DNA from: Candidatus Omnitrophota bacterium
GTDB taxonomy: Bacteria; Hinthialibacterota; Hinthialibacteria; Hinthialibacterales; Hinthialibacteraceae
DNA length: 64,000 bases
Assembly (NCBI GenBank): GCA_003598175.1
Contig: QZKN01000016.1
Location: forward strand, 27,523 to 91,522
Reading direction: 5' to 3'
Of this stretch, positions 28,715-37,162 are shown piece by piece. The position numbers and the translations under genes were made by a program. Under the pieces are notes generated by a model that did no database searches, was not told where the DNA came from, and was given only the letters and a program-made list of their open reading frames with translations. Each line of letters starts with the position of its first letter. The first letter of the stretch is position 1.

Positions 28715-29677
28715 TCAACGTCCTTCTCGTTTGCGCATGGCTTGTATCAATTTCTCGTCGAATTCCCTGGCCATATGAATACCGGATTCCTTCATTTTAC
28801 AATCCAGCACCGCGACCTCGACTATCGTGCCGATGTTTCGGCCCGGTTTGATCGGTATCGTATATAACGGCACGTCGATGCCGAGAATTTTGGTTGTTTT
28901 TCCTTCCATTCCCAACCGTTCATATTCTTTGGAATTATCCCAATCCTCCAATTGGATCACCATATCCACCTGCTTGAAAAGCCGGCTGCATCGCGGACCA
29001 TACATCCGGTAAACGTCAATGATGCCAATGCCCCGAATTTCCATGTGATGAGGAATCGGAGAATGGCCGGTTCCAATCAATCGGGACAATTGGCTTCCAC
29101 GGATCAAAATGAGATCATCCGCCACGAACGTGTGGCCTTTGGCAAGCAGATCGAGCGCGCATTCGCTTTTCCCGATGGAGCTGGGACCTGTAATCAGCAC
29201 TCCCATATTGAAAATATCCATCAGGACGCCACGTCGGACGACGTAGGGACTCAATTCCAACTCCAGATGATCCCACAGCCGTTTGATGAATCGGGTGGAA
29301 TGGTGGAGGGAACGCAAGAGAGCCACTTCGTATCGGTCCGCCAATTGTATAATTTCGTCAAACACCGGCAACTTGTTCGTGACCACCACACAAGGCGGAT
29401 GATGGGAAAAAATTCGGTCCAGATTTCCTCGCACGGAATCGACGGTGATGCGACTTTCCAGATAGGCAATTTCGCCGGTGCCTATAATCTGCACCCGTTC
29501 GGGTTTCCATTTATCGAAAAATCCGGCCAATTCCAACGCCGGGCGATTCAATTCGGAAAGGTTGATGGTTCGTTCCAGCCCCATCTTTCCCGCAATCACC
29601 TCCAAATCGAGGTCGGGAAAATCAAGCAGCCGCTCAACCGGCAACGGATCAGGTTTGAGTATGCGTTCGTCCGTCAT
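28715..29677 (-). CDS. hprK: HPr kinase/phosphorylase
   Basis: Bifunctional enzyme that phosphorylates and dephosphorylates the regulatory serine of HPr according to energy and phosphate levels. The N-terminal domain (~1-130) has the usual alpha/beta fold. The C-terminal kinase domain shows the Walker A loop GPSSIGKS at residues 164-171, the metal-binding VADDLI segment, and the HprK signature MEIRGIGIIDVYRMYG. Length 320 is standard. The ATG overlaps the ptsN stop (ATGA), indicating coupling. In Firmicutes HprK controls carbon catabolite repression. In Gram-negative lineages it sits with ptsN as here and is thought to tune regulatory PTS signalling. Confidence 0.97.
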   Translation of the reverse strand: MTDERILKPDPLPVERLLDFPDLDLEVIAGKMGLERTINLSELNRPALELAGFFDKWKPERVQIIGTGEIAYLESRITVDSVRGNLDRIFSHHPPCVVVTNKLPVFDEIIQLADRYEVALLRSLHHSTRFIKRLWDHLELELSPYVVRRGVLMDIFNMGVLITGPSSIGKSECALDLLAKGHTFVADDLILIRGSQLSRLIGTGHSPIPHHMEIRGIGIIDVYRMYGPRCSRLFKQVDMVIQLEDWDNSKEYERLGMEGKTTKILGIDVPLYTIPIKPGRNIGTIVEVAVLDCKMKESGIHMAREFDEKLIQAMRKREGR

Positions 29678-30153
29678 AATGTTTTCGAAATGGTTTGGTT
29701 CTGGTTCAGATCACATAAAACAGAATACACATCGTCGGCGTTGCCGGCTTTGATTATTTCTTCCCGTGCAGCCTCTCGGCTCAAAAACCGCGTCAGGATG
29801 GACATAATCTTAAGGTGCTGTCCCGGCGCGCTGCGCGGGGCCAGAATCATGAAGAAAATATGAACCGGTTCTCGATCCAATGCATCGAAATCAATCCCTT
29901 CCGGAGAAATCCCGCAAGAGACGCAGATTTCCTTGACTTCCGCACATTTGGCATGAGGCAGAGCGACGCCATGGCCGATTCCGGTGCTGCCCACTTCTTC
30001 CCGTTCGATCAGTGCTTCGTATATGGCATCCCGATGCGGTAATTTCTTTACGGAAACCATGAGATCGACCAATTCCGCGATGACCTCTTTTTTCGTTCTG
30101 CTTTCCAGCGGCACCTTAATGCAACGGGGTGAAATCACATCGAGTAAATTCAT
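29674..30153 (-). CDS. ptsN: PTS EIIA-Ntr-like protein
   Basis: EIIA component of the nitrogen-related PTS family (PTS_EIIA_2 fold), a signalling protein in other bacteria that modulates potassium transport and stress responses. The ATG at 30153 starts MNLLDVISPRCIKVPL, typical of PtsN; the longer open frame adds an unlikely basic extension. The active histidine is H67 in GIGHGVALPHAKC, with H61 nearby. The length of 159 is normal. The gene lies 173 bases downstream of hpf and overlaps hprK. The hpf-ptsN-hprK order is a conserved arrangement, though rpoN, often the first gene, is not upstream here. Confidence 0.95.
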   Translation of the reverse strand: MNLLDVISPRCIKVPLESRTKKEVIAELVDLMVSVKKLPHRDAIYEALIEREEVGSTGIGHGVALPHAKCAEVKEICVSCGISPEGIDFDALDREPVHIFFMILAPRSAPGQHLKIMSILTRFLSREAAREEIIKAGNADDVYSVLCDLNQNQTISKTL

Positions 30154-30326
30154 TTCGTCACTTTCTTTTTCCACGAAATCACACTGTTCATGTCCGTTCG
30201 GTTCGAATCGTATTGAATGACTTCTTGTTCCCCATCGATTTATTTTCGGATTGTTCCGCAACACGAATTCGCTTATTTCATCCGATTCGGATTTTCCATC
30301 TCATTTCACGGAGAAAAAAACCGGTT

Positions 30327-30878
30327 TCAATATTCCGGTTCGATGAGACCGTAATTCCCATCATTGCGTCGATATAATACGTTGACTTTATTGGACAAAG
30401 AATTCATATACACCAGAAAATCATTATTGATCAAGTCCAATTGCATGACCGCTTCATCGACGGACATCGGTTTGATGGCAAACCGTTGCGTATGCATGAC
30501 TTGTGGGGATTCCTTTGCTTCCTCAACCTCTTCTTTTTCATAAATGGACACGTTCAGATTCAAATCTTTATCCGGACGAGGTTCTTTTTTGTGATGTTCT
30601 TTCAATCGTTCTTTGTGTTTGCGTAATTGTACACTCAATTTATCGACGACCTTGTCGATGGAAGCATACAAATCTTCGGACGATTCCTCGCCATGAATGG
30701 CTATTCCGCCGGCATTGATGGTCACTTCGGCAACCTGATTGATTTTTTGGGTGAACAATACAACATGAACATCCACAACCCGCGAAAAATACTTTTTCAG
30801 TTTCATCAGACGCTTTTCGACATAGTCTCGAATGGCGTCTGTGATCTCAACGTTACGGCCCACGATGGAAAATTGCAC
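30327..30878 (-). CDS. hpf: Long-form ribosome hibernation promoting factor
   Basis: Binds the 30S subunit and dimerises 70S ribosomes into inactive 100S particles during slow growth. It starts with GTG at 30878 behind a strong AGGAGG with eight bases of spacing. The N-terminal S30AE domain (~1-105) has RNVEITDAIRDYVEKRLMKLKKYF and EVTINAGGIAIHGEESSEDLYASIDKVVDKL. After an acidic/basic linker, the long-form C-terminal dimerisation domain (~130-183) reads IKPMSVDEAVMQLDLINNDFLVYMNSL and NVLYRRNDGNYGLIEPEY. It is the first gene of the leftward ptsN-hprK-ptsH-ptsI operon. A dispersed repeat copy (30924-30960) lies in its promoter region, where TTGTGA and TATACA with an 18-bp spacer overlap the repeat. 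Confidence 0.95.
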   Translation of the reverse strand: MQFSIVGRNVEITDAIRDYVEKRLMKLKKYFSRVVDVHVVLFTQKINQVAEVTINAGGIAIHGEESSEDLYASIDKVVDKLSVQLRKHKERLKEHHKKEPRPDKDLNLNVSIYEKEEVEEAKESPQVMHTQRFAIKPMSVDEAVMQLDLINNDFLVYMNSLSNKVNVLYRRNDGNYGLIEPEY

Positions 30879-30923
30879 TGATTAAGCCTCCTGACGAAAA
30901 ATATGTTCGTGTCAACTATTTTG

Positions 30924-30960
30924 TATAACCGTCATGACCGCTGGGTCACAACGAATCAAT
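30924..30960 (-). repeat. Dispersed covarying-stem repeat, copy B
   Basis: Stem TGACC (30935-30939), loop GCTG, stem GGTCA (30944-30948), flanked by ATAACCGTCA and CACAACGAATC. It sits 46 bp upstream of the hpf start. Relative to copies A and D, the fourth stem pair has changed from T-A to C-G. Confidence 0.7.
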
Positions 30961-31112
30961 GAACACACGTTTTGCCGCCTAGCCTTGAAAGGGGCTGGGC
31001 TCACTGTCAATCGCCCCTCGCCGTACGTTGTCACGATTCCCGCTATTCCCATTTCAACGGTGGGCGCGCCTCCATTTTCAAAACTCGGTTTATATGAAAA
31101 TTCCTGTGGTAA

Positions 31113-31132
31113 GGGCGGTTCGCGAACCGCCC
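31113..31132. repeat. Perfect 20-nt palindrome adjoining repeat copy C
   Basis: GGGCGGTTCG / CGAACCGCCC with no loop, flanked on the left by GGTTTATATGAAAAT, which looks like the first bases of another repeat copy. The 645-bp gap 30879-31523 contains this, copies B, C and F, and the element at 31468; I see no gene in it. Confidence 0.75.
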
Positions 31133-31140
31133 CAACGGGT

Positions 31141-31188
31141 GATTTTCATTTCTTCGTTGTGACCTATTGGTCATGGCGATTTATATGA
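31141..31188 (+). repeat. Dispersed covarying-stem repeat, copy C
   Basis: Opposite orientation to copy A. Reads GATTTTCATTTCTTCGTTG, then stem TGACC, loop TATT, stem GGTCA, then TGGCGATTTATATGA. The pair that is T-A in copies A and D is C-G here, so the stem is conserved by a compensatory change. Confidence 0.75.
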
Positions 31189-31375
31189 TAGTGTACCGAT
31201 TTCGGCAATCATTCGATAGTGCTGATCATTTCGTTTTTCAAACTCGTTCGCAACCTATTCATTATAGTCATCATCTTTTCCGAACAGGAGTGCCAGAGAA
31301 ACAGACATAAACGTTTATAAAGTATTGTATTTATTTTTGGTCGGGTATCCAAACGCTGAAACCAATGTTTCGGTA

Positions 31376-31450
31376 ATATTCCGAATTACCGGCGGGATGC
31401 CGGCGATCCATTTTCATTGATCCGGTTTTGGTCAATTGGTCATGACGAAG
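31376..31450 (-). repeat. Dispersed repeat, degenerate copy F with CCGGC palindrome
   Basis: On the minus strand: CGTCATGACC-AATT-GACCA, then ATCAATGAAAATGG, then a GCCGGCATCCCGCCGG palindrome. The stem is partly broken, but the order of parts (core, GAAAAT, palindrome) is the same as in copies A and C. Confidence 0.55.
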
Positions 31451-31467
31451 GTTGACAGAAAGTTAAA

Positions 31468-31515
31468 GTGCGGACTTCCGGTCTGTATGCGCAAGATGGA
31501 AGCCCGCACTACAAC
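31468..31515. repeat. Imperfect palindrome of the GTGCGGAC class
   Basis: GTGCGGACTTCCGGTCTG on the left and a matching CCCGCAC on the right form an imperfect hairpin just downstream of the gene 31524-32624. Diverged relative of the palindrome at 16937. Confidence 0.5.
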
Positions 31516-31523
31516 GAATAAAG

Positions 31524-32624
31524 TCAGTAAATGGCCCAATTCTCAATATTCGTGATCGGACCGTTCAAAATCAAATTGTCAAAATAAATCGTGCCTTCCC
31601 CGCCGGTGGGACCTTCGACGAAAACGATCAATTTGTCCATGTGCGCCAAATCGACGATGGAAATTTGATGAAACGTCCACGTATAGGTATCCCACCGATC
31701 CCCATCATGGCGAATGAAACCGCCGGTCGGCTCCTCTTCTTTTCCGGTCGCATCCTTCAGTTTCAATAAAATTCCTCCGGCGCTGCCATAAATGTCAATC
31801 GAAATCCCGTCGGCTTCGCTCCAGTCGGTAATATCCAGCTGTTCCACCCACAAGACGTTCCAGGGGCTGGTGTTGTAATCCACTTTCAACACCGCATTCG
31901 TTCCTCCCGCCGGATCGTTGACGACCGTGGTGAAAAACGGCCCCGTCGGCAGCAGCGAATTGCCCGAGGGAATGGAATCCGCGGCGTTGGGATCATCGTC
32001 GAGAGAAGAATCGTTATCGAAATTGTCGATCACGGCGACCACTTCACTCCCGGCGCCGACATAACGAATCAATTCAATCGAATCGATATAAATCGTCCCC
32101 GACGTTCCGCTTACACCGGCGTCAACCAGTAATTGAATTTCGGAAATTCCATCCAAATTGATGGGGGAATTGACGGCATTGTTTAAATACCGAAATTCAT
32201 ACAGTTCATAGGTATCGCTGCCCGACGTCGTAACGTCCGCCAAATCCCCCGTTCCATAGCCGTCCGAATCCACCAATTTCAAAATGACCCGGCCGGCGGG
32301 ACCGGCGACGGCCATGCGCACCGCGTCAGCGTCGAAAAACCGATTTCCCGCATTCCCGCTTTGATGCAGGTTGGCGATGACGAAGCTCGGCCACAAATCT
32401 TTATCCGCCCAATTCACCCGTAACGCCGCGTTGCCGAAATGGATTTTCGTGGTTTCCAGCGCCATATGAAATGTTGGTTCAAACGGAGGATTCCAATACG
32501 CGTCGGTACCCGCTCCGTTGGCGGGAGACCGGTCATTATCGAAATTGTCGAGTACCGCCTCGGCATGAACCATACCGGCAAAACCGACCAACAACAAACC
32601 CATGATCCATATTTTTGTGTTCAT
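31524..32624 (-). CDS. Secreted protein with two tandem galactose-binding-like domains
   Basis: Exported protein of 366 residues. The start at 32624 is backed by AAGGAG on the minus strand; MNTKIWIMGLLLVGFAGMVHA is a signal peptide. Two related halves follow, each opening with VLDNFDND(R/S)S / VIDNFDNDSS and closing with a strand pattern GTIYIDSIEL / GTIYFDNLIL. This is typical of CBM11/CIA30-type jelly rolls, in which an opening DNFD motif and a closing (Y/F)xDN strand mark the ends. No enzyme domain is attached, so it may be a free-standing carbohydrate-binding or surface protein. The pairing of domains is clear; the ligand is not known. Its RBS begins about 90 bp downstream of the methyltransferase gene. 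Confidence 0.75.
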   Translation of the reverse strand: MNTKIWIMGLLLVGFAGMVHAEAVLDNFDNDRSPANGAGTDAYWNPPFEPTFHMALETTKIHFGNAALRVNWADKDLWPSFVIANLHQSGNAGNRFFDADAVRMAVAGPAGRVILKLVDSDGYGTGDLADVTTSGSDTYELYEFRYLNNAVNSPINLDGISEIQLLVDAGVSGTSGTIYIDSIELIRYVGAGSEVVAVIDNFDNDSSLDDDPNAADSIPSGNSLLPTGPFFTTVVNDPAGGTNAVLKVDYNTSPWNVLWVEQLDITDWSEADGISIDIYGSAGGILLKLKDATGKEEEPTGGFIRHDGDRWDTYTWTFHQISIVDLAHMDKLIVFVEGPTGGEGTIYFDNLILNGPITNIENWAIY

Positions 32625-32710
32625 GAATTCATCTCCTTCTGTAATCCAGTATTGGTCTGATCGTGAATCGATTCGATTCCATACAATTAACGTGTTTCCG
32701 ATAATCTTTT

Positions 32711-34036
32711 TCAACCCGGCCAGCGTAACAATAGAATTTCTTCTCGCAGTTGTTTTTTCGTCGCAGTGGCCAAACGAGTGCGAAATAGTTTTATTTCAAT
32801 CAACTTATATCCCAGCGATTGCGCCAATTCCGCCAGAATCTTCCCTGTGCGGATCATAATCTGCAAATAAGAAGCCTGGTCCCCAACAACATAAGCTAAT
32901 TGTGCACCTGGCCGCAATACTTTACGCAATTCGGCAAAATGGCGAGCCATGCCGCCAAAATACAATTTTGTCACACGATGATAAAGCCTTTCGAATCCGG
33001 ACGTTTTCCCCAATTCGATGCGCCGCTTCTCTATCGCTTCCGCTATCCGTTGAATTTCCTCGTTTTGACTGACCCATCGATCATCGTCGTCATCTTTATA
33101 CACACCGCGGGTATTCGATCGCAATAATTGTTTTTTCAGCGCACGCAACTCATCCTTATTTTTAATAAATCCCAGCAAAACTGATTCCAGCCGCGTCGTT
33201 CGCGTGTAATCCTTCTCGTTGGGATAAGGCGGCGAAGTGATCACCGCATCGATCGAATTCGGTTCGATGTTTTGATCCATCGTTCTTGAATCCGCGCAAA
33301 AGACGTTCGAGGAAATCTTTTGCAATGGTCGAAGAACGTACAAACTTTCCGCCATACGATTCATTTCCGATAACCATGCGGGAATCACTGCTACATCCAT
33401 TTTGGCGCGCCCTACTCCCACTTCCGGCCCAAAATGCAAATTGCCGATGGAAGAAACCAACGCTTTTGCCAAAGCCAGGCGCTCGTGATCGTGATAGGTT
33501 TTATGGCGATATTCATCCAGACAGTCGAGCAAAACCAGCGTTTTATGCAGCGGAAGAGGACTGATGGAATTTTTTAATAGCAATTTTTCGACTTCGGGTG
33601 TTAGAACCCGCAGGGATGGTGTTGTCTTATTTTTTTCATGTTTGTTGGATATGGATTCATCCTCGATTCCCGCTTCCGCGAGGATTTGATACGCTTTTTC
33701 GGCTACTATATTCGCATGTTTCAATAATCCGGACGAATTCGGGCTCCAATCCGTTTTCACACGGCTGGCAAAAAAGGCCATTGGATTGGCTTCGAAACCA
33801 ACGCATGGAATCCCTATTTTTTTGGATTCCACCAATGTGGTTCCTGTGCCGCAAAACGGATCAAAAACACACTGATTGTTCTTCAAACCAAATTGGCATA
33901 TATACTCTCGAACGAAATGCGGGGGAAACGAAAGCACAAAACGATACCAGTCATGCACAAAAGAGTCTTCCGGATTTAATTTATTCATTCCGGAATTGCG
34001 ATTTTTACGAATGGAGAAAGTCGGGTTATCGGGCAT
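32711..34036 (-). CDS. DNA methyltransferase (N4-cytosine/N6-adenine type), orphan
   Basis: SAM-dependent amino-group DNA methylase of 441 residues. The AdoMet-binding motif I DPFCGTGTT is at residues 59-67, preceded by HFVREYICQFGL. The catalytic motif IV TSPPY is at 267-271 (ITSPPYPNEKDY). A ~200-residue region between them probably contains the target-recognition part, giving the alpha-class order. The ATG overlaps the tctA end by 11 bases; an internal ATG at 33988 (MNKLNPEDSFVHDW) is an alternative start. No restriction endonuclease or specificity subunit is adjacent, so it may be a stand-alone epigenetic methylase or part of an unrecognised defence set. Its position at the end of a transporter operon is odd and may reflect insertion behind a convenient promoter. 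Confidence 0.88.
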   Translation of the reverse strand: MPDNPTFSIRKNRNSGMNKLNPEDSFVHDWYRFVLSFPPHFVREYICQFGLKNNQCVFDPFCGTGTTLVESKKIGIPCVGFEANPMAFFASRVKTDWSPNSSGLLKHANIVAEKAYQILAEAGIEDESISNKHEKNKTTPSLRVLTPEVEKLLLKNSISPLPLHKTLVLLDCLDEYRHKTYHDHERLALAKALVSSIGNLHFGPEVGVGRAKMDVAVIPAWLSEMNRMAESLYVLRPLQKISSNVFCADSRTMDQNIEPNSIDAVITSPPYPNEKDYTRTTRLESVLLGFIKNKDELRALKKQLLRSNTRGVYKDDDDDRWVSQNEEIQRIAEAIEKRRIELGKTSGFERLYHRVTKLYFGGMARHFAELRKVLRPGAQLAYVVGDQASYLQIMIRTGKILAELAQSLGYKLIEIKLFRTRLATATKKQLREEILLLRWPG

Positions 34037-35525
34037 CGGAAACCGCCGTACCGCTTTTCATGCTGCTCCGCAATCCAAAAATCACCGTTCCGATGGCAAA
34101 TAACAAAAGAACCGCCGTGATCGGGCGGGTAAAGAACATCATGACGCTTGCATCGGGCAAAAGCAGCGCGCGGCGGAGGTTGCTTTCCGCCATCGGACCG
34201 AGAATCAAGGCGAGTACGATCGGCGCGGCGGGATAATCCCATTTTCGCATTGCAAATCCGACGACGCCCATGACGATGGCCACCGCCACGTCGAACAGGC
34301 TTTGCCGCATGGCATACGCGCCAATCACGCTCAGCACGCAAATGACGGGCAATAGTATTTTCTTATCGATACTGACGATTTTGGCGATATATTTCGCAGA
34401 AACGAAACCGACGAAAATCATCACGATATTTGCCAAAATCATGCTGGCGAAGAAGGGATACACCACATCCAAATGATCTTTAAACAGCAACGGGCCGGGT
34501 TGAAGCCCTTGTATCGTCAAAGCGCCCAACATGATCGCCGTCACCGCGTCGCCGGGAATGCCGAGCGTGAGCATGGGAATCATCGCGCCGCCGGTCGCAC
34601 CGCTTTTGCACGCTTCCGGCCCTAAAATCCCTTCGGGGATGCCGGTTCCGAATTTTTCCGGATGCCTGGAAGAACGCTTGGCCTCGTTCAATCCGATAAA
34701 CGCGGCGATATCACATCCCGCGCCGGGCAAACTACCGACGAACGTGCCCATCAAAGCGGTTCGCACGATCAGAAACCAATGCTTCAACATGCCGCCGATG
34801 CGGGGAATCATATTTTTCAGCGCGGGTTGTTCGAATTTTCCTTGCGTCAGAATGGAAATATCCATAAAAACCTGCGAAAAGGCAAACAGGCCGATCAAAG
34901 CGGGAATAAAACTGACTCCATCCAACAGTCCCGGCATTCCGAACGTATAGCGCGGCACTCCCGAAACCGGATCGAAACCGACGGTCGCCAACAGCAAGCC
35001 GAATATGCCGGAAATCATGCCTTTCAGCACATTGCCGCCGGAAATGGAAGCGATCATACTCAAGCCGAACACCGCCAGCGCAAAATATTCGGCATAACTG
35101 AACCGTTCCGCAAAATGAGAAATGACCGGACTGAGAAAAATCATGATCGCGCAGCTGATCATCCCCCCGCAAAAACTGCCGAATGTGACCAATCCCAACG
35201 CTTCCCCCGCATTTCCGGCCTGGCACATGGGAAATCCGTCCATCAAGGTGGCGGCGGATGCGGGCGTGCCGGGCGTGCGAATTAAAACCGCGGGGATGGA
35301 GCCGCCAAAAATCGCTCCGATATAGATGCCGATCAACATCGACATACTCGCCGCGGCGGACATTTGCGCGCCGATGGTGAATGGCAGCAGCAACGCCACC
35401 CCCATCGTTGCCGTCAAACCCGGCAGCGCGCCGATGAGGATCCCCAGCGTGACGCCGATGAAGAGAACCAGGAAATTACCAAACTCAAGCGCGACTTGAA
35501 ATCCTTGAAAAATGGAAGGCTCCAT
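34026..35525 (-). CDS. tctA: Tripartite tricarboxylate transporter large permease TctA
   Basis: Inner-membrane permease with about twelve spans that moves a carboxylate delivered by the binding protein TctC. The ATG at 35525 follows AAGGAA. Family signatures: GVTLGILIGALPGLTATMGVALLLPFT near the N-terminus and the inverted-repeat counterpart MGTFVGSLPGAGCDIAAFIGLNEAKR in the middle, together with GIYIGAIFGGSIPAVLIRTPGTPA and MLTLGIPGDAVTAIMLGAL. Length of 499 is normal. It follows tctB by ten bases in the order C-B-A. The substrate cannot be read from sequence: citrate, tartrate, aromatic acids and others are known for the family. Confidence 0.96.
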   Translation of the reverse strand: MEPSIFQGFQVALEFGNFLVLFIGVTLGILIGALPGLTATMGVALLLPFTIGAQMSAAASMSMLIGIYIGAIFGGSIPAVLIRTPGTPASAATLMDGFPMCQAGNAGEALGLVTFGSFCGGMISCAIMIFLSPVISHFAERFSYAEYFALAVFGLSMIASISGGNVLKGMISGIFGLLLATVGFDPVSGVPRYTFGMPGLLDGVSFIPALIGLFAFSQVFMDISILTQGKFEQPALKNMIPRIGGMLKHWFLIVRTALMGTFVGSLPGAGCDIAAFIGLNEAKRSSRHPEKFGTGIPEGILGPEACKSGATGGAMIPMLTLGIPGDAVTAIMLGALTIQGLQPGPLLFKDHLDVVYPFFASMILANIVMIFVGFVSAKYIAKIVSIDKKILLPVICVLSVIGAYAMRQSLFDVAVAIVMGVVGFAMRKWDYPAAPIVLALILGPMAESNLRRALLLPDASVMMFFTRPITAVLLLFAIGTVIFGLRSSMKSGTAVSDAR

Positions 35526-35535
35526 CAATTTTCCT

Positions 35536-36018
35536 TTATATTCTTAACTCGAAAACCGGCAGCGGCACGTTCAAAATTCGTTCAAACACGAGGTAAAGCA
35601 ATAATGGCAGGCCGATCGACCAGCAGGCGATTTTCAACACATTTCGTTCGCCCAACAGCAACATCATGAATACCAGAAAGGCAATTGACGGCCCGATGTA
35701 ACCCAGAAAATACATGACGGCCCAATAGACAATCAATCCGGCAATGCAAAGAACGATTTTCCGAAACGCCGGTTTTGTCGTTTCCGTACTTTCCGAACAG
35801 GATTCCGCCAATTCTTGAGGCGAACAGGATTTGACAAGGGAAAGAACAATCGAAACCAAACTGAAGAGGATCAATACAGCCGAAAGGACCTGCGGAAAGA
35901 ATGTCGGCCCCACGCCGTCCGTCTGTGTATGATACACGCCGGCTTGATAAAAGGTAAAACTTCCAAATAGGATTAATAGTATGCCAATGATCAATTCGCC
36001 GGATAGGATTTTCTGCAT
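35536..36018 (-). CDS. tctB: Tripartite tricarboxylate transporter small subunit TctB
   Basis: Four-span membrane protein of 160 residues, the poorly conserved small subunit of the TTT transporter. AGAAGG lies before its ATG. Spans are visible at IIGILLILFGSFTFYQAG, FFPQVLSAVLILFSLVSIVL, IVLCIAGLIVYWAVMYFLGYIG and IAFLVFMMLLLGE, with the typical VGPTFFPQVLS motif after the first span. The loop between spans two and three is rich in Glu and Ser. It lies between tctC and tctA in the usual order and would assemble with TctA in the inner membrane. Upstream, in the gap to tctC, is a four-tract G-repeat. Confidence 0.92.
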   Translation of the reverse strand: MQKILSGELIIGILLILFGSFTFYQAGVYHTQTDGVGPTFFPQVLSAVLILFSLVSIVLSLVKSCSPQELAESCSESTETTKPAFRKIVLCIAGLIVYWAVMYFLGYIGPSIAFLVFMMLLLGERNVLKIACWSIGLPLLLYLVFERILNVPLPVFELRI

Positions 36019-36036
36019 GAGCGCCTTCTAAAATCA

Positions 36037-36060
36037 GGGTTTAGGGTATAGGGTTTAGGG
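36037..36060 (+). other. Four-tract G-quadruplex motif (telomere-like TTTAGGG repeat)
   Basis: Four GGG tracts separated by TTTA, TATA and TTTA loops in the 91-bp gap between tctC and tctB. The G-rich strand is the non-template for rightward transcription, so the leftward tctCBA mRNA carries the C-rich complement. The spacing fits a classic three-tier quadruplex. Confidence 0.7.
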
Positions 36061-36109
36061 TATAAGGTGATTTGCATCGACCAATTTTAAATCCTTTGTC
36101 CATGCGGTT

Positions 36110-37057
36110 CTATCCATTGTCACTGACCATTTCGGTTGCCGCTATTTCTTGTTGCTTCAGAAATTCTTGAAAATCGCTGGCGTTGCGGTATTGCAGGCCT
36201 AAATAGGCTTGTTTTGCCGCTTCCTGAAAGGCAGGGGAATCGTACACTTTTTTGCATCCTTCCTCCAATGTTGCGACGATCTCGTCCGGCGTGTGTTTCG
36301 GCGCCGCCAATCCTCGCCAAGTGCCATGCACGACATTCACGCCTTGCTCCACCACCGTCGGCACTTCCGCAAAATCCGCCATCCGCTCTTTTGACATGAT
36401 TCCCAGAATTTTCAACCGGCCGACTTCGACGTGCTGCCGCACTTCCGCGGGGCTGACCGCGACCGCGTCGATGTGCCCGCCCAACAACTGCACCACGGCG
36501 GGCGCCGCGCCGTCATGCGGAACGTGCGTGAATTCCACCCCCGCTTCCTTTTCCAACATAGCCGCGCCGATGTGCCATACCGATCCCGGCCCCGAATTGC
36601 CCACTTTCACCGCTTTGGGATTTTCTTTCGCATGGTTGATCATATCCTGCAGGGTATTCCACGGCGAATCCGCCTGCACGGTGATCGCGCCGGGATCTTC
36701 GTTGATTTGTACAATCGCTTTGAAATCATCCGGACCAAGATTTGCCCGTCCCAAGGCCTTATATGTGCACAGTTCGTACGTTATCAACGTCAACGTATAT
36801 CCATCCGCCCTCGCGCGCGCGCCGAAATCGTGTCCGGAAACACCCATGCCTCCTGTTTTGTTGTTTACCGTCCACATGACGCCGAACACGTCGGACGCTT
36901 CTTTCGCCAACGCGCGGGCGATGCCGTCCGTCCCCCCTCCCGCCGCCCACGGAACGATAACCGTAATCGGTTTGGAGGGAAAGGGAGTATTATCCGCCGT
37001 ACAGCCTGCCAGTAATAAGGCGAAACCGATTGCCCAAACAGCGTTTTTTCTATTCAT
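36110..37057 (-). CDS. tctC: Tripartite tricarboxylate transporter substrate-binding lipoprotein TctC (Bug family)
   Basis: Periplasmic solute-binding component of the TTT transporter. The ATG at 37057 has GGAGGAG upstream; the longer open frame is rejected. The N-terminus has a lipobox (ALLLAGC), so the protein is membrane-anchored rather than free. Bug-family features are present: PSKPITVIVPWAAGGGTDGIARALA at the start of the mature part, then VNNKTGGMGVSGHDFGARARADGYTL, KVGNSGPGSVWHIGAAMLEKEAGVEFTHVPHDGAAPAVVQLLGGHIDA and GTWRGLAAPKHTPDEIV. The 315-residue length is normal. It leads the tctCBA unit and follows an RraA-like gene. The ligand is probably a small carboxylate, by family. Confidence 0.95.
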   Translation of the reverse strand: MNRKNAVWAIGFALLLAGCTADNTPFPSKPITVIVPWAAGGGTDGIARALAKEASDVFGVMWTVNNKTGGMGVSGHDFGARARADGYTLTLITYELCTYKALGRANLGPDDFKAIVQINEDPGAITVQADSPWNTLQDMINHAKENPKAVKVGNSGPGSVWHIGAAMLEKEAGVEFTHVPHDGAAPAVVQLLGGHIDAVAVSPAEVRQHVEVGRLKILGIMSKERMADFAEVPTVVEQGVNVVHGTWRGLAAPKHTPDEIVATLEEGCKKVYDSPAFQEAAKQAYLGLQYRNASDFQEFLKQQEIAATEMVSDNG

Positions 37058-37162
37058 GATTCTCCTCCGGTATCTTTTTTCACATTTTCCGATAAAAAAG
37101 GCGATCGGATGCGTGGCGTAATGCGGATAAGATGTCCTCACTCCGTCCATGATGAGTTGAAA

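Noticed and set aside
36037..36060. True telomere or chromosome end
   Set aside because: Only about four repeat units inside an operon of a bacterial-type transporter; a local repeat is far more likely.
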